A stretch of DNA of 64,000 nt. Source: an uncultured Acetatifactor sp. (GTDB lineage Bacteria > Bacillota > Clostridia > Lachnospirales > Lachnospiraceae). The stretch lies in assembly GCA_947625255.1 (NCBI GenBank), contig CANQNT010000012.1, forward strand, positions 23,833 through 87,832, read 5' to 3'. Below the pieces are notes generated by a model that worked only from the letters and a program-made list of their open reading frames with translations, did not search any database and was not told where the DNA came from. Of the stretch, positions 34,890-46,201 are shown in pieces. The position numbers and the translations under genes were made by a program. The stretch's first letter is position 1. Each line of letters starts with the position of its first letter.

Positions 34890-37800
34890 TTACCTGGGCA
34901 CTTCCACCATAATGTAAGCTTCCACGATATCCATCTCCTGCATCTGGTCAAAGCCCTTGAAAACAAGGCCGCATTCGAATCCTGCGCGGACTTCCTTGAC
35001 ATCGTCCTTGAATCTCTTCAGGGAAGCCAACTCGCCCTCATAGATCTGCTTGCCCTCACGGCTGATGCGGATCTTGCAGTTACGCTGGAACACTCCGTCC
35101 GTCACATAGGCTCCCGCGATGTTTCCGATAGCGGAAGCACGGAAGATCTGACGCACTTCGGCATGACCGATGACCTTTTCCTCGAAAATCGGATCCAACA
35201 TTCCCTTCATGGCAGCCTCAATATCCTCGATTGCCTGATAGATCACGCGATACAGACGGATATCCACGCCCTCGCGCTCCGCAGTGGCCTTGGCGGTCAT
35301 ATCCGGACGGACATTGAAGCCGATAATAATGGCATTGGAAGCTCCGGCCAGCATAACGTCGGATTCGTTGATAGCACCTACTCCGCCATGAATACATTTC
35401 ACCACCACTTCCTGGTTGGACAGCTTCGACAAAGACTGCTTCACGGCTTCCACGCTTCCCTGCACGTCCGCCTTTACGATCAGGTTCAGTTCTTTCAAAT
35501 TGCCTTCCTGAATCTGGGAGAACAAATCGTCCAAAGACATCCTGGACTTGGTCTCCTCTATCATTTTTTCCCTATTTTGTGCGAAATATGTCTCTGCATA
35601 AGATTTCGCGGTCTTATCATTTTCATGAGCCAGGAAAACTTCACCCGCGCTTGGCACGTCATTCAGGCCCAAAATCTCCACAGGAGTGGAAGGAGTCGCC
35701 TCTTTCACCCGCTTGCCCTTATCGTCGATCATAGCGCGCACCTTACCGTAGCTCGCGCCGGCGGAAATAAAGTCGCCCACATGCAGGGTTCCTTTCTGCA
35801 CCAGAACGGTAGCCACGGGACCGCGTCCCTTATCCAGCTCCGCCTCAATGACCAGTCCTCTGCCCCGTCTCCTGGGATTGGCTTTTAGTTCCATGATATC
35901 CGCCGTCAGAAGAATCATCTCCAGCATCTGCTCGATGCCCTCGCCCGTCTTGGCGGAAACCGGCGCGAAGACTGTGCTGCCGCCCCAGTCCTCGGCAACC
36001 AGCCCATATTCGGTCAATTCCTGTTTCACGCGCTCCACGTTGGCGGAAGGCTTATCAATCTTATTCACGGCCACGATGATCTCTACACCGGCAGCCTTGG
36101 CATGGTTAATGGCTTCAATCGTCTGCGGCATCACGCCGTCATCCGCCGCCACTACCAGAATCGCGATATCCGTGGCGTTGGCGCCGCGCATACGCATGGC
36201 CGTAAAGGCCTCATGACCGGGCGTATCCAGGAACGTGATCTTACGGTCGTTGATATTCACCGTATAAGCACCGATATGCTGGGTAATACCGCCCGCTTCT
36301 TTATCTGTCACATTCGTCTTACGGATGGCATCCAAAAGGGAAGTCTTACCATGGTCAACATGGCCCATGACACAAACCACGGGAGGTCTCTCGACCATAT
36401 CGGCTTCGTTTTCCTCGTCCTCCTTTAACAGCTCCTCGATCACGTCCACCTTGACTTCCTTTTCGCAGAGAATGTCGTGCTCCATGGCAATGGTTTCCGC
36501 GTCCTCAAAGGAAATCTCCTGATTCACGGTCACGATCTTGCCTTCCAGAAAGAGCTTTTTAATGATCACCGCGGGCTGAATCTTCATCTTGTCGGACAGA
36601 TCCTTGATGGTAATGCTCTCGGGCAGAGTGATGACCTTGATCACCTCCTCCACCACTTCTTCCTTTTTCTCCGGTTTGATGAAGCGTCCGGGCTTCTTCA
36701 GATTCTCTTCCTCTTCATAAATCAATTCTCTCCTGGAACGCTTATCCTTTTCCTGGCTGATGCGCCGCTTATCCTGCTCGCGCTTCTTTTCCATATCCTT
36801 GGACGGAGCTTCCGACGCAAATCCGCCGCCTGCGCCTTGACCTTTGAATCGATTTCCCGTCCCCGCATTTCCTCTGTTATCGCGGCCAAAATTGCCAGTA
36901 CCACGGCCAGCACCCTGACTGCCGACGCTGCCGCGACGATCACCCTGGCCGCCTTCCATGCCCGGTCTGCCAGGTCTTGAAGTTCCCTCCGATCTGTTAA
37001 ACGAAGTTCTGCCACCGTTTGCTCCTCCTCTGTTTTGGAACGCACCTCCGGCACGGCCGCCCTGACGATCGCCTCCCTGGGCGCGGTCGCCCTGGGAACG
37101 CCCTTCAAAAGCGCGATTATCTCTATCCTTTCCGTCTAAGCCGCGGTTTTCCCTTCTGTCAAAGCCACGATTCTCTCTTCCGTCCTGATATCCCTGAGAA
37201 CGGCCCTCGCGGACACGATTCTCCTGACCACGGCTTTCACGGGCTCTTCCGTCACGGTCCCTTGAATCCTGAGGCCGGCCCTCACGGCCGCGGTTCTCCG
37301 GGCCTCTGCCGCCACGATCTCTTCCATCTTCGGGCCGCGTGTTGGAATAGGTTTTCTCAGCGCTCTTATTCTCATCGGCCTGCGCCTTGTCCGGGGTCTC
37401 TTTCCGCGCGGCCGTCTCATCCTCCCGCACCGGAACAGTCGCCGTAACCGCGTCCGCCGCGGGAATCACATCAACCTGAGACGCTGTCACGACTTCCTGC
37501 CGCTTCTTCTCTACCGTTTCCGCTATTATTTCCTGGGGAATCTCCTGAGGCTTCAGTCCTACTGCCGCCGGTTTCTCAACGGGCTTTTCCACAGGTTTCT
37601 CAACCGGACGAGGCTTCGCCGCCTGAGGCTTGGGAGCCACCATCTGTACGCTGGGAGTGGGGGATGGAGGTGTCAAAGGCTTGATAGGACGAATCGGAGC
37701 CGCAGACCTGGTGCGCTGTTGTCCGTCTCGGCCGCTTTCTCTTTCCTGACGCTGGCCGTTTTGTCCGCCGCGGCCACTCTGGCCGCCGCTATAGCCGCTC

Positions 37801-38078
37801 TGGGTACTATAATTTCCCTTACCCGCCGGACGGTTTCCCGGCTGACCGGCCACAGGCCTGGAACCAGCCATTTTGGAGTTCTGCTGATTGCTGATGATAA
37901 TAATTTTTTTCTTCTTTTTGGGCGCTTCCTTCTCCGCACCTGCCTGGGCAGGAGCAGCCGCCTTATTGCTGCCCGCTTCTTTCCGTACTGTTTCTGCCAC
38001 GTTTCCCTCCAGAGGGCCCTTTCCCGAGCCCTGTTTATCCAATTCTTTCGCCAGATCCTGCTCTTTCACATTCGCCAT
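34890..38078 (-). CDS. infB: Translation initiation factor IF-2 with very long disordered N-terminus
   Basis: A 1062-residue GTPase that brings initiator tRNA to the ribosome. The C-terminal ~560 residues are standard: a short IF2-N domain ([22 protein letters not shown]), then G1 [15 protein letters not shown]3 DTPGHEAF, G4 NKIDKP and G5 SAKTGEG, followed by the beta-barrel and tRNA-binding domains. The first ~480 residues are low-complexity: Pro/Val/Lys repeats (KPVEKP), then a long stretch rich in Arg, Gly, Gln, Asp and Asn with RGG-like repeats. B. subtilis IF-2 is about 716 residues, so this is a large expansion. Start ATG 38078 with GGGAGGT upstream, five bases after ylxQ. Confidence 0.97.
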   Translation of the reverse strand: MANVKEQDLAKELDKQGSGKGPLEGNVAETVRKEAGSNKAAAPAQAGAEKEAPKKKKKIIIISNQQNSKMAGSRPVAGQPGNRPAGKGNYSTQSGYSGGQSGRGGQNGQRQERESGRDGQQRTRSAAPIRPIKPLTPPSPTPSVQMVAPKPQAAKPRPVEKPVEKPVEKPAAVGLKPQEIPQEIIAETVEKKRQEVVTASQVDVIPAADAVTATVPVREDETAARKETPDKAQADENKSAEKTYSNTRPEDGRDRGGRGPENRGREGRPQDSRDRDGRARESRGQENRVREGRSQGYQDGRENRGFDRRENRGLDGKDRDNRAFEGRSQGDRAQGGDRQGGRAGGAFQNRGGANGGRTSFNRSEGTSRPGRPGMEGGQGDRRGSVGSQGAGRGTGNFGRDNRGNAGTGNRFKGQGAGGGFASEAPSKDMEKKREQDKRRISQEKDKRSRRELIYEEEENLKKPGRFIKPEKKEEVVEEVIKVITLPESITIKDLSDKMKIQPAVIIKKLFLEGKIVTVNQEISFEDAETIAMEHDILCEKEVKVDVIEELLKEDEENEADMVERPPVVCVMGHVDHGKTSLLDAIRKTNVTDKEAGGITQHIGAYTVNINDRKITFLDTPGHEAFTAMRMRGANATDIAILVVAADDGVMPQTIEAINHAKAAGVEIIVAVNKIDKPSANVERVKQELTEYGLVAEDWGGSTVFAPVSAKTGEGIEQMLEMILLTADIMELKANPRRRGRGLVIEAELDKGRGPVATVLVQKGTLHVGDFISAGASYGKVRAMIDDKGKRVKEATPSTPVEILGLNDVPSAGEVFLAHENDKTAKSYAETYFAQNREKMIEETKSRMSLDDLFSQIQEGNLKELNLIVKADVQGSVEAVKQSLSKLSNQEVVVKCIHGGVGAINESDVMLAGASNAIIIGFNVRPDMTAKATAEREGVDIRLYRVIYQAIEDIEAAMKGMLDPIFEEKVIGHAEVRQIFRASAIGNIAGAYVTDGVFQRNCKIRISREGKQIYEGELASLKRFKDDVKEVRAGFECGLVFKGFDQMQEMDIVEAYIMVEVPR

Positions 38079-38083
38079 GCCTG

Positions 38084-38422
38084 TTACCTCCCATCCACCG
38101 ATTTCTCCGATGCCTCCAGATACTTGATGATATTTTTCGCCAATCCCGGTTCGATGACACCCACCGAAGAGCGTAATTCCTTGCCGATCACATTGCCCAG
38201 GCTCTCCTTGGTGCCGTAAATGTAACACGGGACCCGATAAAAACCGCATTTATCGGCAAATAACTTCTTGGTATTCATCGAGGCGTCCTCCGCCACGATG
38301 ACCAGCATGGCCGTACCGTCCCTTACGGCATTCACTGTCTGTTGTTCCCCGCTGACTACGTTGCGCCCTCTGGCCGCAAGCCCCAGCATTAACAAAATTT
38401 TATTCTGATTCAAGCTTTTCAA
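38084..38422 (-). CDS. ylxQ: L7Ae-family RNA-binding protein YlxQ
   Basis: A 112-residue L7Ae/L30e-type fold protein. [29 protein letters not shown] and [20 protein letters not shown] are typical of YlxQ, which binds kink-turn RNA. It overlaps the end of ylxR by 23 bases and precedes infB by five, so translation is tightly coupled, as in the B. subtilis nusA-infB operon. Confidence 0.92.
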   Translation of the reverse strand: MKSLNQNKILLMLGLAARGRNVVSGEQQTVNAVRDGTAMLVIVAEDASMNTKKLFADKCGFYRVPCYIYGTKESLGNVIGKELRSSVGVIEPGLAKNIIKYLEASEKSVDGR

Positions 38423-38693
38423 ACTCCTTTTTCAGGCTGGTAAACTCTTTTTCCAGGTCATCCAAGACCTCTTCCGGGATATTCATTTTAAGGGATCGTT
38501 CCAGGCCCTTGTTCTTACGGGCCTTGCGCAGACATTCCTCTTTCTTACAAAGATATGCGCCTCTTCCGTTCTTTTTGCCTGTAACGTCCAAACAGATCTG
38601 TCCGTCCACGGTACGAAGGACCCTCATCATCTCTTTCTTGCCTCTCATTTCCCCACATCCGACGCACTGTCTCATAGGAATCTTCTTCGCCAT
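38400..38693 (-). CDS. ylxR: YlxR (DUF448) RNA-binding protein
   Basis: A 97-residue protein with KIPMRQCVGCGEMRGKKEMMRVL and GRGAYLCKKEECLRKARKNKGLERSLK, the two conserved halves of the DUF448 fold (the R/G...CV(G/A)C and GRGAY motifs). It binds RNA and, in some species, regulates RNase P or transcription. Start ATG 38693 has AAGGGG upstream. It lies between nusA and ylxQ. The C-terminal Glu/Lys helix is the part overlapped by ylxQ. Confidence 0.92.
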   Translation of the reverse strand: MAKKIPMRQCVGCGEMRGKKEMMRVLRTVDGQICLDVTGKKNGRGAYLCKKEECLRKARKNKGLERSLKMNIPEEVLDDLEKEFTSLKKEFEKLESE

Positions 38694-38717
38694 TTTAACC
38701 CCTTGTCTTCTCTATCC

Positions 38718-39908
38718 TCACTGATCCTGGCCGTTATTGTTTTCTTCGTAATATTCGCCCTCTTCATATCCGTCCCCGGCATATTCCCCTTCATATTCGC
38801 CTTCGTAATCCTCATAGCCCTCTTCGTAATCATCGATGTAATCCTCGTAACGGAAACCATAAGCATCCTTGGCCTGCGTCTCGGACTTAATGTCGATCTT
38901 ATAACCGGTCAGCTTCGCCGCCAGACGGGCATTCTGGCCTTCCTTGCCGATTGCAAGAGAAAGCTGATAATCGGGGACCACCACTTTCGCCGTTTTCTCG
39001 TCCGGATCCGCAAATACGGCCACGATCTTGGCAGGAGAGAGGGCATTCTGGATCAGGTTGCCGGGATTCTCGTCCCAGTTGACGATATCGATCTTCTCCC
39101 CACGCAGCTCTTCCACAATGGCATTGACTCTGGCGCCATTCATACCCACGCAGGCACCTACCGGATCCACGTTGGGATTGTTGCTCCACACGGCTATCTT
39201 GGTACGGCTGCCGGGTTCTCTGGCAATGCTCTTGATCTCCACAACGCCGTCCCGGATCTCCGTTACTTCGGCTTCAAACAATCTCTTGACCAGCTCCGGA
39301 TGGGTACGGCTGACGTTAATACGGGGGCCCTTGGGCGTATTTTTCACCTCCAGGACATAGACCTTGACACGCTCCGCAGGACGGAACACCTCTCCCTTGA
39401 CCTGCTCGTTTTCATTGAGCATGGCATCGGCCTTGCCCAGGTTGATGCTGATATTCTTTCCAAAATACCGCTGCACCACGCCGGTCACCACGTCTTTTTC
39501 CTTTTGATAATACTGGTTGTAGATGACGGTTCTCTCTTCTTCCCGGATCTTCTGCAGGATCACGTTCTTTGCGTTCTGGGTGGCGATCCGTCCGAATTCC
39601 TTGGATTTAATCTCAATATGAATCACATCACCCACGTTTACATCCTTGGAGACAGCCCTTGCATCCTCCAGACAGATCTGCAGGACGGGGTCCTCCACCT
39701 CTTCCTTAGTCTCCACAACCTCTTTTTCCGCATATACTAAAAAGTCACAGGTCTCACGATTGATCTCGACCTTGACATTATCCGCTTTTCCAAAATGATT
39801 CTTGCATGCCGTCAGCAGGGAATTCTCAATCGCGTCGAACAGTGTATCCTTGCTGATCTCCTTCTCTTTCTCCAAAATGTCCAACGCTTCCATCAGTTCC
39901 TTGTTCAT
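38718..39908 (-). CDS. nusA: Transcription termination/antitermination factor NusA
   Basis: A 396-residue factor that pauses and modulates RNA polymerase. Residues 1-130 form the N-terminal RNAP-binding domain; an S1 domain follows (VVTGVVQRYFGKNISINLGKADAML...). KH1 has RTKIAVWSNNPNVDPVGACVGMNGARVNAIV and KH2 has LAIGKEGQNARLAAKLTGYKI. The last ~45 residues are an unusual tail of Glu, Tyr and Asp repeats, not present in B. subtilis NusA. Start ATG 39908 has GGAGGAAAATAGG upstream. Part of the rimP-nusA-infB operon. Confidence 0.97.
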   Translation of the reverse strand: MNKELMEALDILEKEKEISKDTLFDAIENSLLTACKNHFGKADNVKVEINRETCDFLVYAEKEVVETKEEVEDPVLQICLEDARAVSKDVNVGDVIHIEIKSKEFGRIATQNAKNVILQKIREEERTVIYNQYYQKEKDVVTGVVQRYFGKNISINLGKADAMLNENEQVKGEVFRPAERVKVYVLEVKNTPKGPRINVSRTHPELVKRLFEAEVTEIRDGVVEIKSIAREPGSRTKIAVWSNNPNVDPVGACVGMNGARVNAIVEELRGEKIDIVNWDENPGNLIQNALSPAKIVAVFADPDEKTAKVVVPDYQLSLAIGKEGQNARLAAKLTGYKIDIKSETQAKDAYGFRYEDYIDDYEEGYEDYEGEYEGEYAGDGYEEGEYYEENNNGQDQ

Positions 39909-40009
39909 TTTTCCTATTTTCCTCCATTCTGCCGACCATGCCGGCGCTTGTCAGGATGCCGCACCCGTAGGCATCATCAGTGGCTCCATCTATGATTTCT
40001 CCATATGGA

Positions 40010-40474
40010 TTAAAAATCAAACGCAAGACGAATCAGGGCAATGGCCGCGCGGTCAAAGCTGCGCGTTCCGTCCTCTTCCTCGATGGTAATCCGCTCCTGA
40101 TCAAAGTCCTTCAAAACGCCTGCGAATTCTTTGCACCCATCCGCCGGTTTAAAAAGCCTGATTTCCACTTTCTCGCCGATGCTCTTCGCCAGATGCTTGT
40201 CTTTCTTCAGAGTTCTGCCCAGTCCCGGACTGCTAACCTCCAGGATATAAGAATCAGGGATGAAATCCTCCCGGTCCAGAACTTCCGACAAGGCACGGTT
40301 GACCTTTTCGCAGTCGCTGATATACACGCCGCCCTCTTTATCAATGGAAACGCGCAGATACCAGTCGCTTCCCTCCCTGACATATTCCACGTCATAGACC
40401 TCCACACCGGCTTCCTCCACGATGGGAGCGAGGAGCGCTTCCGTTCTGGCTTCATAATCCTCTCGCTTGGACAT
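40010..40474 (-). CDS. rimP: Ribosome maturation factor RimP
   Basis: A 154-residue 30S assembly factor. Motifs: VEVYDVEYVREGSDWYLRVSIDKEGGVYISDCEKVNRAL, then DSYILEVSSPGLGRTLKKDKH, the latter being the family signature SPG(L/V)xRxL. Start ATG 40474 has AAGGAAAT upstream; the frame opening at 40522 adds residues that cross the palindrome and is rejected. It is the first gene of the operon, about 100 bases ahead of nusA. Confidence 0.95.
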   Translation of the reverse strand: MSKREDYEARTEALLAPIVEEAGVEVYDVEYVREGSDWYLRVSIDKEGGVYISDCEKVNRALSEVLDREDFIPDSYILEVSSPGLGRTLKKDKHLAKSIGEKVEIRLFKPADGCKEFAGVLKDFDQERITIEEEDGTRSFDRAAIALIRLAFDF

Positions 40475-40498
40475 AGGGATTTCCTTCCTCTCTACAAA

Positions 40499-40530
40499 AG
40501 ATAAGAGTGGAACACGTTCCACTCTTATCT
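40499..40530 (-). terminator. Perfect 15-bp palindrome between groEL and rimP (probable groEL terminator)
   Basis: AGATAAGAGTGGAAC (40499-40513) and its exact complement GTTCCACTCTTATCT (40516-40530), two-base loop, followed on the minus strand by TCTTTTG. It lies about 75 bases after groEL and 25 bases before rimP. It would end groESL transcripts, and because the rimP promoters overlap it, it also sits at the 5' end of the rimP transcript. Confidence 0.7.
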
Positions 40531-40584
40531 AATAATTACCATTCAATTCATGTCAAGTATATTCCTGTTGCGGTAAAATGTCAA
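40529..40584 (-). promoter_or_regulatory. Two overlapping promoters for the rimP-nusA-infB operon
   Basis: On the minus strand P1 is TTGACA (40579-40584), 17 bases, TATACT (40556-40561). P2 is TTGACA (40551-40556), 16 bases, TATTAG (40529-40534). The P1 -10 and the P2 -35 share a base (TATACTTGACA). The P2 -10 touches the palindrome. Confidence 0.75.
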
Positions 40585-40602
40585 TAGGTTTTTGAAAAAA
40601 TA

Positions 40603-42533
<1,931 letters not shown>

Positions 42534-42576
42534 GGTCATTGCCTCCTTAAAACTGTGATTGTCTTGTCGATTCTTG

Positions 42577-42603
42577 TTAGCACTCGTTTCCTTTGAGTGC
42601 TAA
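42577..42603. promoter_or_regulatory. CIRCE operator (HrcA binding site) of groESL
   Basis: TTAGCACTC (42577-42585), nine-base spacer, GAGTGCTAA (42595-42603): a perfect match to the CIRCE consensus. It lies just downstream of the predicted transcription start, where HrcA would block groESL under non-stress conditions. hrcA is not in the window. Confidence 0.98.
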
Positions 42604-42614
42604 CCGCAAAACAT

Positions 42615-42643
42615 ATATTAGTTTGATATGCATCTCTTTGCAA
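42615..42643 (-). promoter_or_regulatory. groESL promoter
   Basis: On the minus strand: TTGCAA (42638-42643), 17-base spacer, TAATAT (42615-42620). Predicted start near 42608, with CIRCE immediately after. 42644-42797 holds no gene. Confidence 0.7.
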
Positions 42644-42797
42644 GCCAATTTGCAAACATTGGCAATTTATTATCTCTATCATTCTCTTTTTATCTCGTTT
42701 TTATTCTCGTTTTCTTATTTTGTTCCAAAATAAGGGATTTAATATTTATTTTAGAAATAGGAAAGAAACGAAAGATTCACCCGTTCCGGTCCTGGCA

Positions 42798-42840
42798 TAA
42801 AAAACCGCGGGAACGCGAGATCCTCTCTCCGCTCCTGCGG
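42798..42840 (-). terminator. Intrinsic terminator after the DUF1905-C39 gene
   Basis: Arms CCGCGGGAACG (42805-42815) and CGCTCCTGCGG (42830-42840) pair with one or two mismatches; on the minus strand seven Ts (with the A-run at 42798-42804) follow. Confidence 0.75.
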
Positions 42841-42882
42841 TCTAAAATCAAATCATCTCCGGTCAGTCCCCCGGCCTGCCTT

Positions 42883-43557
42883 TCAGCACTTAATCTCCAG
42901 ATAGCCCAGCAGCTTGCTCATGTCATACTCCGTCAATACGCCCAGATTGGAATCATAAAACTTGCCGTCATAGTGGATCAGATAATGGCAATAACGTCCC
43001 ATCTTCTCCATCATGATGCAGCACTTAGGAAGAACCGCCGGCTTGCCCTCCGTGTAAACGATGATATCGCTGTGATCGATGCCGAAATAATTCAAAGCGG
43101 AAATCATGCGGCCCATGGTAGCCTGCCACTCCCTGCAGTCCATAACGATGATGACCTCCGCAATGGTGATGCCCGCCAGCATGGCCACACAGGCCTGTCC
43201 GCACAAGCCGTCCTCCGGCTGGAGAATCACCTGCATACTGTCGATCTTACGGATGGGATGGTCAAAGTCATAAGGACTGTTCTGATCCATGCGGATCAAA
43301 GTACCCGTGACATGAAGCAGCACCTTGTGCGGCACGCCAGGCTCCACGGTAACGGCATCCTCGTCCTTGATGTGAATCTCATAGTTCCCCTTGCCCTTCT
43401 CCAACGGCATAAGCTCACACGCCAGGATCTTATTGTCCAGTACGATATCACCCTGAATCACGTCCCTGAGCTTGCAGACCTCCCATACATTAAAAGGAAT
43501 GGGAATTGTGTATCCGCTTTCTTTCTTTTCCACATAGGATTCAAAAAAGTATCTCAT
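42883..43557 (-). CDS. Fusion of a DUF1905-like domain and a C39-like cysteine peptidase fold
   Basis: A 224-residue cytosolic protein. Residues ~1-105 resemble DUF1905/YdeI-type small beta-barrels: GYTIPIPFNVWEVCKLRDVIQGDIVL, LACELMPLEKGKGNYEIHI and a VEPGVPHKVLLHV end. Residues ~110-224 resemble the papain-like C39/peptidase-like fold: LQPEDGLCGQACVAMLAGITIAEVI, where 'GLCGQACVAML' matches the Q...C active-site helix (Cys in CGQAC), and later CHYLIHYDGKFYDSNLG, with a His and an Asp/Asn pair as expected for the rest of the triad. The combination is unfamiliar to me. Start ATG 43557 has GGAGGGT upstream. It is monocistronic. No signal peptide, so a role in processing a secreted peptide is unlikely without a partner. 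Confidence 0.7.
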   Translation of the reverse strand: MRYFFESYVEKKESGYTIPIPFNVWEVCKLRDVIQGDIVLDNKILACELMPLEKGKGNYEIHIKDEDAVTVEPGVPHKVLLHVTGTLIRMDQNSPYDFDHPIRKIDSMQVILQPEDGLCGQACVAMLAGITIAEVIIVMDCREWQATMGRMISALNYFGIDHSDIIVYTEGKPAVLPKCCIMMEKMGRYCHYLIHYDGKFYDSNLGVLTEYDMSKLLGYLEIKC

Positions 43558-43653
43558 ATGTTTACCCTCCAAATCATACAGATTGATTTTCAAATAGATT
43601 GATTTTATTTTACCAGATTTTCGCACATTTGAAAATATCTTTTCTTAAAAATA

Positions 43654-43708
43654 TCAAAACAGTTCTTTCAGCCAGCACGTTTTTGCGAATGGCATATCGG
43701 AACTGTTA
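43654..43708 (-). terminator. Likely terminator of the AraC-type regulator gene
   Basis: AACAGTTC (43658-43665) pairs with GAACTGTT (43701-43708); an inner GCCA/TGGC pairing shortens the loop. On the minus strand TTTTGAT follows. It lies 15 bases after the AraC stop. Confidence 0.6.
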
Positions 43709-43722
43709 CAAATAGCCGTGTG

Positions 43723-44598
43723 TCACCCGGCCCCGCGTCTGACCTGAGAAGGGGACAGGCCATAGCGCTTTTTGAAAAGCTTGCTGAAATGATAGGCATC
43801 GTCATAACCTACCTTGGCGGCCACCTCCTGGATACTGCCGCCCCAGCCTCTTTCCAGAAGCTCCTTAGCCTTATCCAGCCGGATATCGATGAGATGACGG
43901 ATGGGCGTGCCTCCGGTCTCGCTCTTGAAAATCTTAGAAATGTAAAAGGGACTCAGGTACATATTTTCCGCGATCTGATCCAGGGAAATCTTCTCGTTGT
44001 AGTGTTCCTCGAAATAGCTTAAAATCTGTTCCACCACATAATGCTTGTTGGCGGATTCAAAGGAATAACCCCCTGTCTTTTCCTCCGGTTCGTACTGTTC
44101 CCGAATCAAAAGGAGAAGAATCTGGACCAGATAGGCTTTCATCATATAATAGCGCCCCTGCCTGTGCACGGCATTCTCCGCCTCCATGGAGGAACAGATC
44201 CGTGCGAGCTTCTGCCGCAGTTCCCCGGAAGTATGTAGGATCACTTTCCCATCGGGCAAGGGCAGATAATTCTTGGGATATTCTTTCAAATGAAAATCCG
44301 ACGCTCCCACAAAGAATTCCACGCTGGGCGTATCGTTGCCCTCGATGGTCACCGCCTGGTGTCTGGTACCGGGATTTAAAATCAGTAAATCCCCTTCCGC
44401 CACTTCATAGCTCAGATCATCGATCACATACCTTCCCTTCCCCGCCTGCACATAGGCAATTTCCAGAAAATCATGCTGGTGATAGGAATCCGAGCCTGAT
44501 CCGCGGCCACGGGTATGGCCATCCCTGACGCCTTTCCAGGCAAAAAGAAAGGTAGGGTTCAATTCTTCCGCAAAGATACTTTTCTTTCTGTCACACAT
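43723..44598 (-). CDS. AraC family transcriptional regulator with cupin sensor domain
   Basis: A 291-residue regulator. Residues ~35-110 are an AraC-type cupin (HQHDFLEIAYVQAGKGRYVIDDLSYEVAEGDLLILNPGTRH), probably sensing a sugar or small metabolite. Residues ~190-291 are two helix-turn-helix motifs (ISLDQIAENMYLSPFYISKIFKSETG; QEVAAKVGYDDAYHFSKLFKKRYGLSPSQVRR). Start ATG 44598. The neighbour is the divergent PPi-PFK gene 290 bases away, a possible but unproven target. Confidence 0.93.
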   Translation of the reverse strand: MCDRKKSIFAEELNPTFLFAWKGVRDGHTRGRGSGSDSYHQHDFLEIAYVQAGKGRYVIDDLSYEVAEGDLLILNPGTRHQAVTIEGNDTPSVEFFVGASDFHLKEYPKNYLPLPDGKVILHTSGELRQKLARICSSMEAENAVHRQGRYYMMKAYLVQILLLLIREQYEPEEKTGGYSFESANKHYVVEQILSYFEEHYNEKISLDQIAENMYLSPFYISKIFKSETGGTPIRHLIDIRLDKAKELLERGWGGSIQEVAAKVGYDDAYHFSKLFKKRYGLSPSQVRRGAG

Positions 44599-44804
44599 AT
44601 GCTGTCAACCTCTTTCCCATTGGAACTTCGTTTTCCTGCGACCTTTTTCTACTATTTTAAACGGAAACTTCCCAAAAGTAAAGTACGAACAAAAAATTCC
44701 ATCATCCTCGCATGATATTCCATTCCCTTTCGGGCCGCTCAAGATTAGATGAATGGATGCCAAACTTGTATATGTCCCAATTCGACTTTTTAACAAATTT
44801 CTAG

Positions 44805-44833
44805 TTGCAAATAAGAAGTCCCTTTGCTATAAT
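44805..44833 (+). promoter_or_regulatory. Promoter of the PPi-phosphofructokinase gene
   Basis: TTGCAA (44805-44810), 17-base spacer, perfect TATAAT (44828-44833); 53 bases before the ATG at 44887. 44599-44804 carries no gene I can support. Confidence 0.8.
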
Positions 44834-44886
44834 GGGGAATGACTTGGGGTTATGGAGATTATTTTAATTTAAGGAGGCAATTTATA

Positions 44887-46128
44887 ATGGCGAAAAAGCG
44901 CAATATCATCGTAGGACAGTCCGGCGGACCCACTTCTGTGATCAATTCCAGTCTGGCTGGAGTCTATAAGACCGCCAAGGAGCGTGGCTTCCACAAGGTA
45001 TATGGAATGCTGCATGGCATCCAGGGTTTCCTTGATGAGCAATATGTGGATCTGTCCACACAGATTCATTCCGACATGGACATTGAACTGTTGAAGAGAA
45101 CCCCTTCCGCGTTCTTAGGTTCCTGCCGTTTCAAGCTCCCGGAGATTCATGAGAATCCCGAGATTTATGAGAAGATTTTTTCCATTTTGGACAAGCTGGA
45201 GATTGAAGCTTTCATTTATATCGGCGGTAATGATTCCATGGATACGATCAAGAAGCTGTCCGACTACGCGATCATTAAGGGACACAGCCAGAAGTTTCTG
45301 GGCGTTCCCAAGACCATTGACAACGATCTGGCATTAACCGACCATACGCCCGGCTTCGGCAGCGCCGCCAAATACATCGCCGCTTCCACCAAAGAAATCA
45401 TCCGCGACGCTCTGGGCTTAAGCTATAAAAAAGAGAACATCACCATTTTGGAAATCATGGGCCGTAACGCGGGCTGGCTGACCGGTGCCAGCGCCCTGGC
45501 AAGAACGGAGGAATGCGAAGGTCCCGACCTGATCTATCTGCCGGAAGTTACTTTCGACATGGATCGGTTCCTGAAAAAGGTAAAAGAACTGGTACACAAG
45601 AAGAAGAATGTGGTAATCGCCGTTTCCGAGGGCATTAAGCTGGCTGACGGCCGTTATGTCTGCGAGCTGTCCGGCGGCGCTGACTATGTGGACGCGTTCG
45701 GCCACAAGCAGCTTCAGGGTACGGCCAGCTATCTGGCAGGCTTCCTGGGAGCGCAGCTGGGCTGCAAGACCAGAGGCATCGAGTTCTCCACCCTGCAGAG
45801 AAGCGCTTCCCACATGGCTTCCCGTACCGATATTGACGAAGCCTTCATGGTAGGCGGCGCCGCCGTCAAAGCTGCCGATGAGGGCGATACCGGCAAGATG
45901 GTGGTAATCGACCGTGTGGCCGACGATCCCTACATGAGTGCCGCAGGCATCTACGATGTGCATCGTATTGCCAACAACGAGAAGCTGGTTCCGAGAGACT
46001 GGGTCAATAAGGAAGGCAACTACGTTACCGAGGAATTCATAGACTATGTGAAGCCCCTGATCCAGGGTGACTATCAGCCGTTCATGGTAAACGGACTTCC
46101 TCAGCACCTGGTATTGAAGAAAAGATAA
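44887..46128 (+). CDS. pfp: Pyrophosphate-dependent 6-phosphofructokinase
   Basis: A 413-residue glycolytic enzyme. Family motifs are IVGQSGGPTSVINSSLAGV, YIGGNDSMDT, VPKTIDNDL, and IMGRNAGWLTGASAL. The Asp in GGNDS (where ATP-PFKs have GGDGS) and the Lys in PKTIDND (where ATP-PFKs have Gly) are the known markers of pyrophosphate as phosphoryl donor. This gives the cell a reversible, PPi-saving step. Start ATG 44887 has AAGGAGG upstream. Monocistronic; a large GC-rich stem follows the stop. Confidence 0.9.
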   Translation: MAKKRNIIVGQSGGPTSVINSSLAGVYKTAKERGFHKVYGMLHGIQGFLDEQYVDLSTQIHSDMDIELLKRTPSAFLGSCRFKLPEIHENPEIYEKIFSILDKLEIEAFIYIGGNDSMDTIKKLSDYAIIKGHSQKFLGVPKTIDNDLALTDHTPGFGSAAKYIAASTKEIIRDALGLSYKKENITILEIMGRNAGWLTGASALARTEECEGPDLIYLPEVTFDMDRFLKKVKELVHKKKNVVIAVSEGIKLADGRYVCELSGGADYVDAFGHKQLQGTASYLAGFLGAQLGCKTRGIEFSTLQRSASHMASRTDIDEAFMVGGAAVKAADEGDTGKMVVIDRVADDPYMSAAGIYDVHRIANNEKLVPRDWVNKEGNYVTEEFIDYVKPLIQGDYQPFMVNGLPQHLVLKKR

Positions 46129-46149
46129 GATACGGCGGTTTTCTTGCCG

Positions 46150-46188
46150 TTCCCGCCCGCGCCGGGCGCATAGCCGCGCGGGCGGGAA
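46150..46188. terminator. Strong bidirectional hairpin between convergent pfp and mgtE
   Basis: Perfect 13-base arms TTCCCGCCCGCGC (46150-46162) and GCGCGGGCGGGAA (46176-46188). It separates two convergent genes, 22 bases after pfp and 14 before the mgtE stop. A run of T is lacking on both sides, so efficiency as an intrinsic terminator is uncertain. Confidence 0.65.
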
Positions 46189-46201
46189 AACTGTAATTCC
46201 G

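Noticed and set aside
36102..36428. Plus-strand frames within infB
   Set aside because: Shadows of the highly conserved GTPase region of infB.
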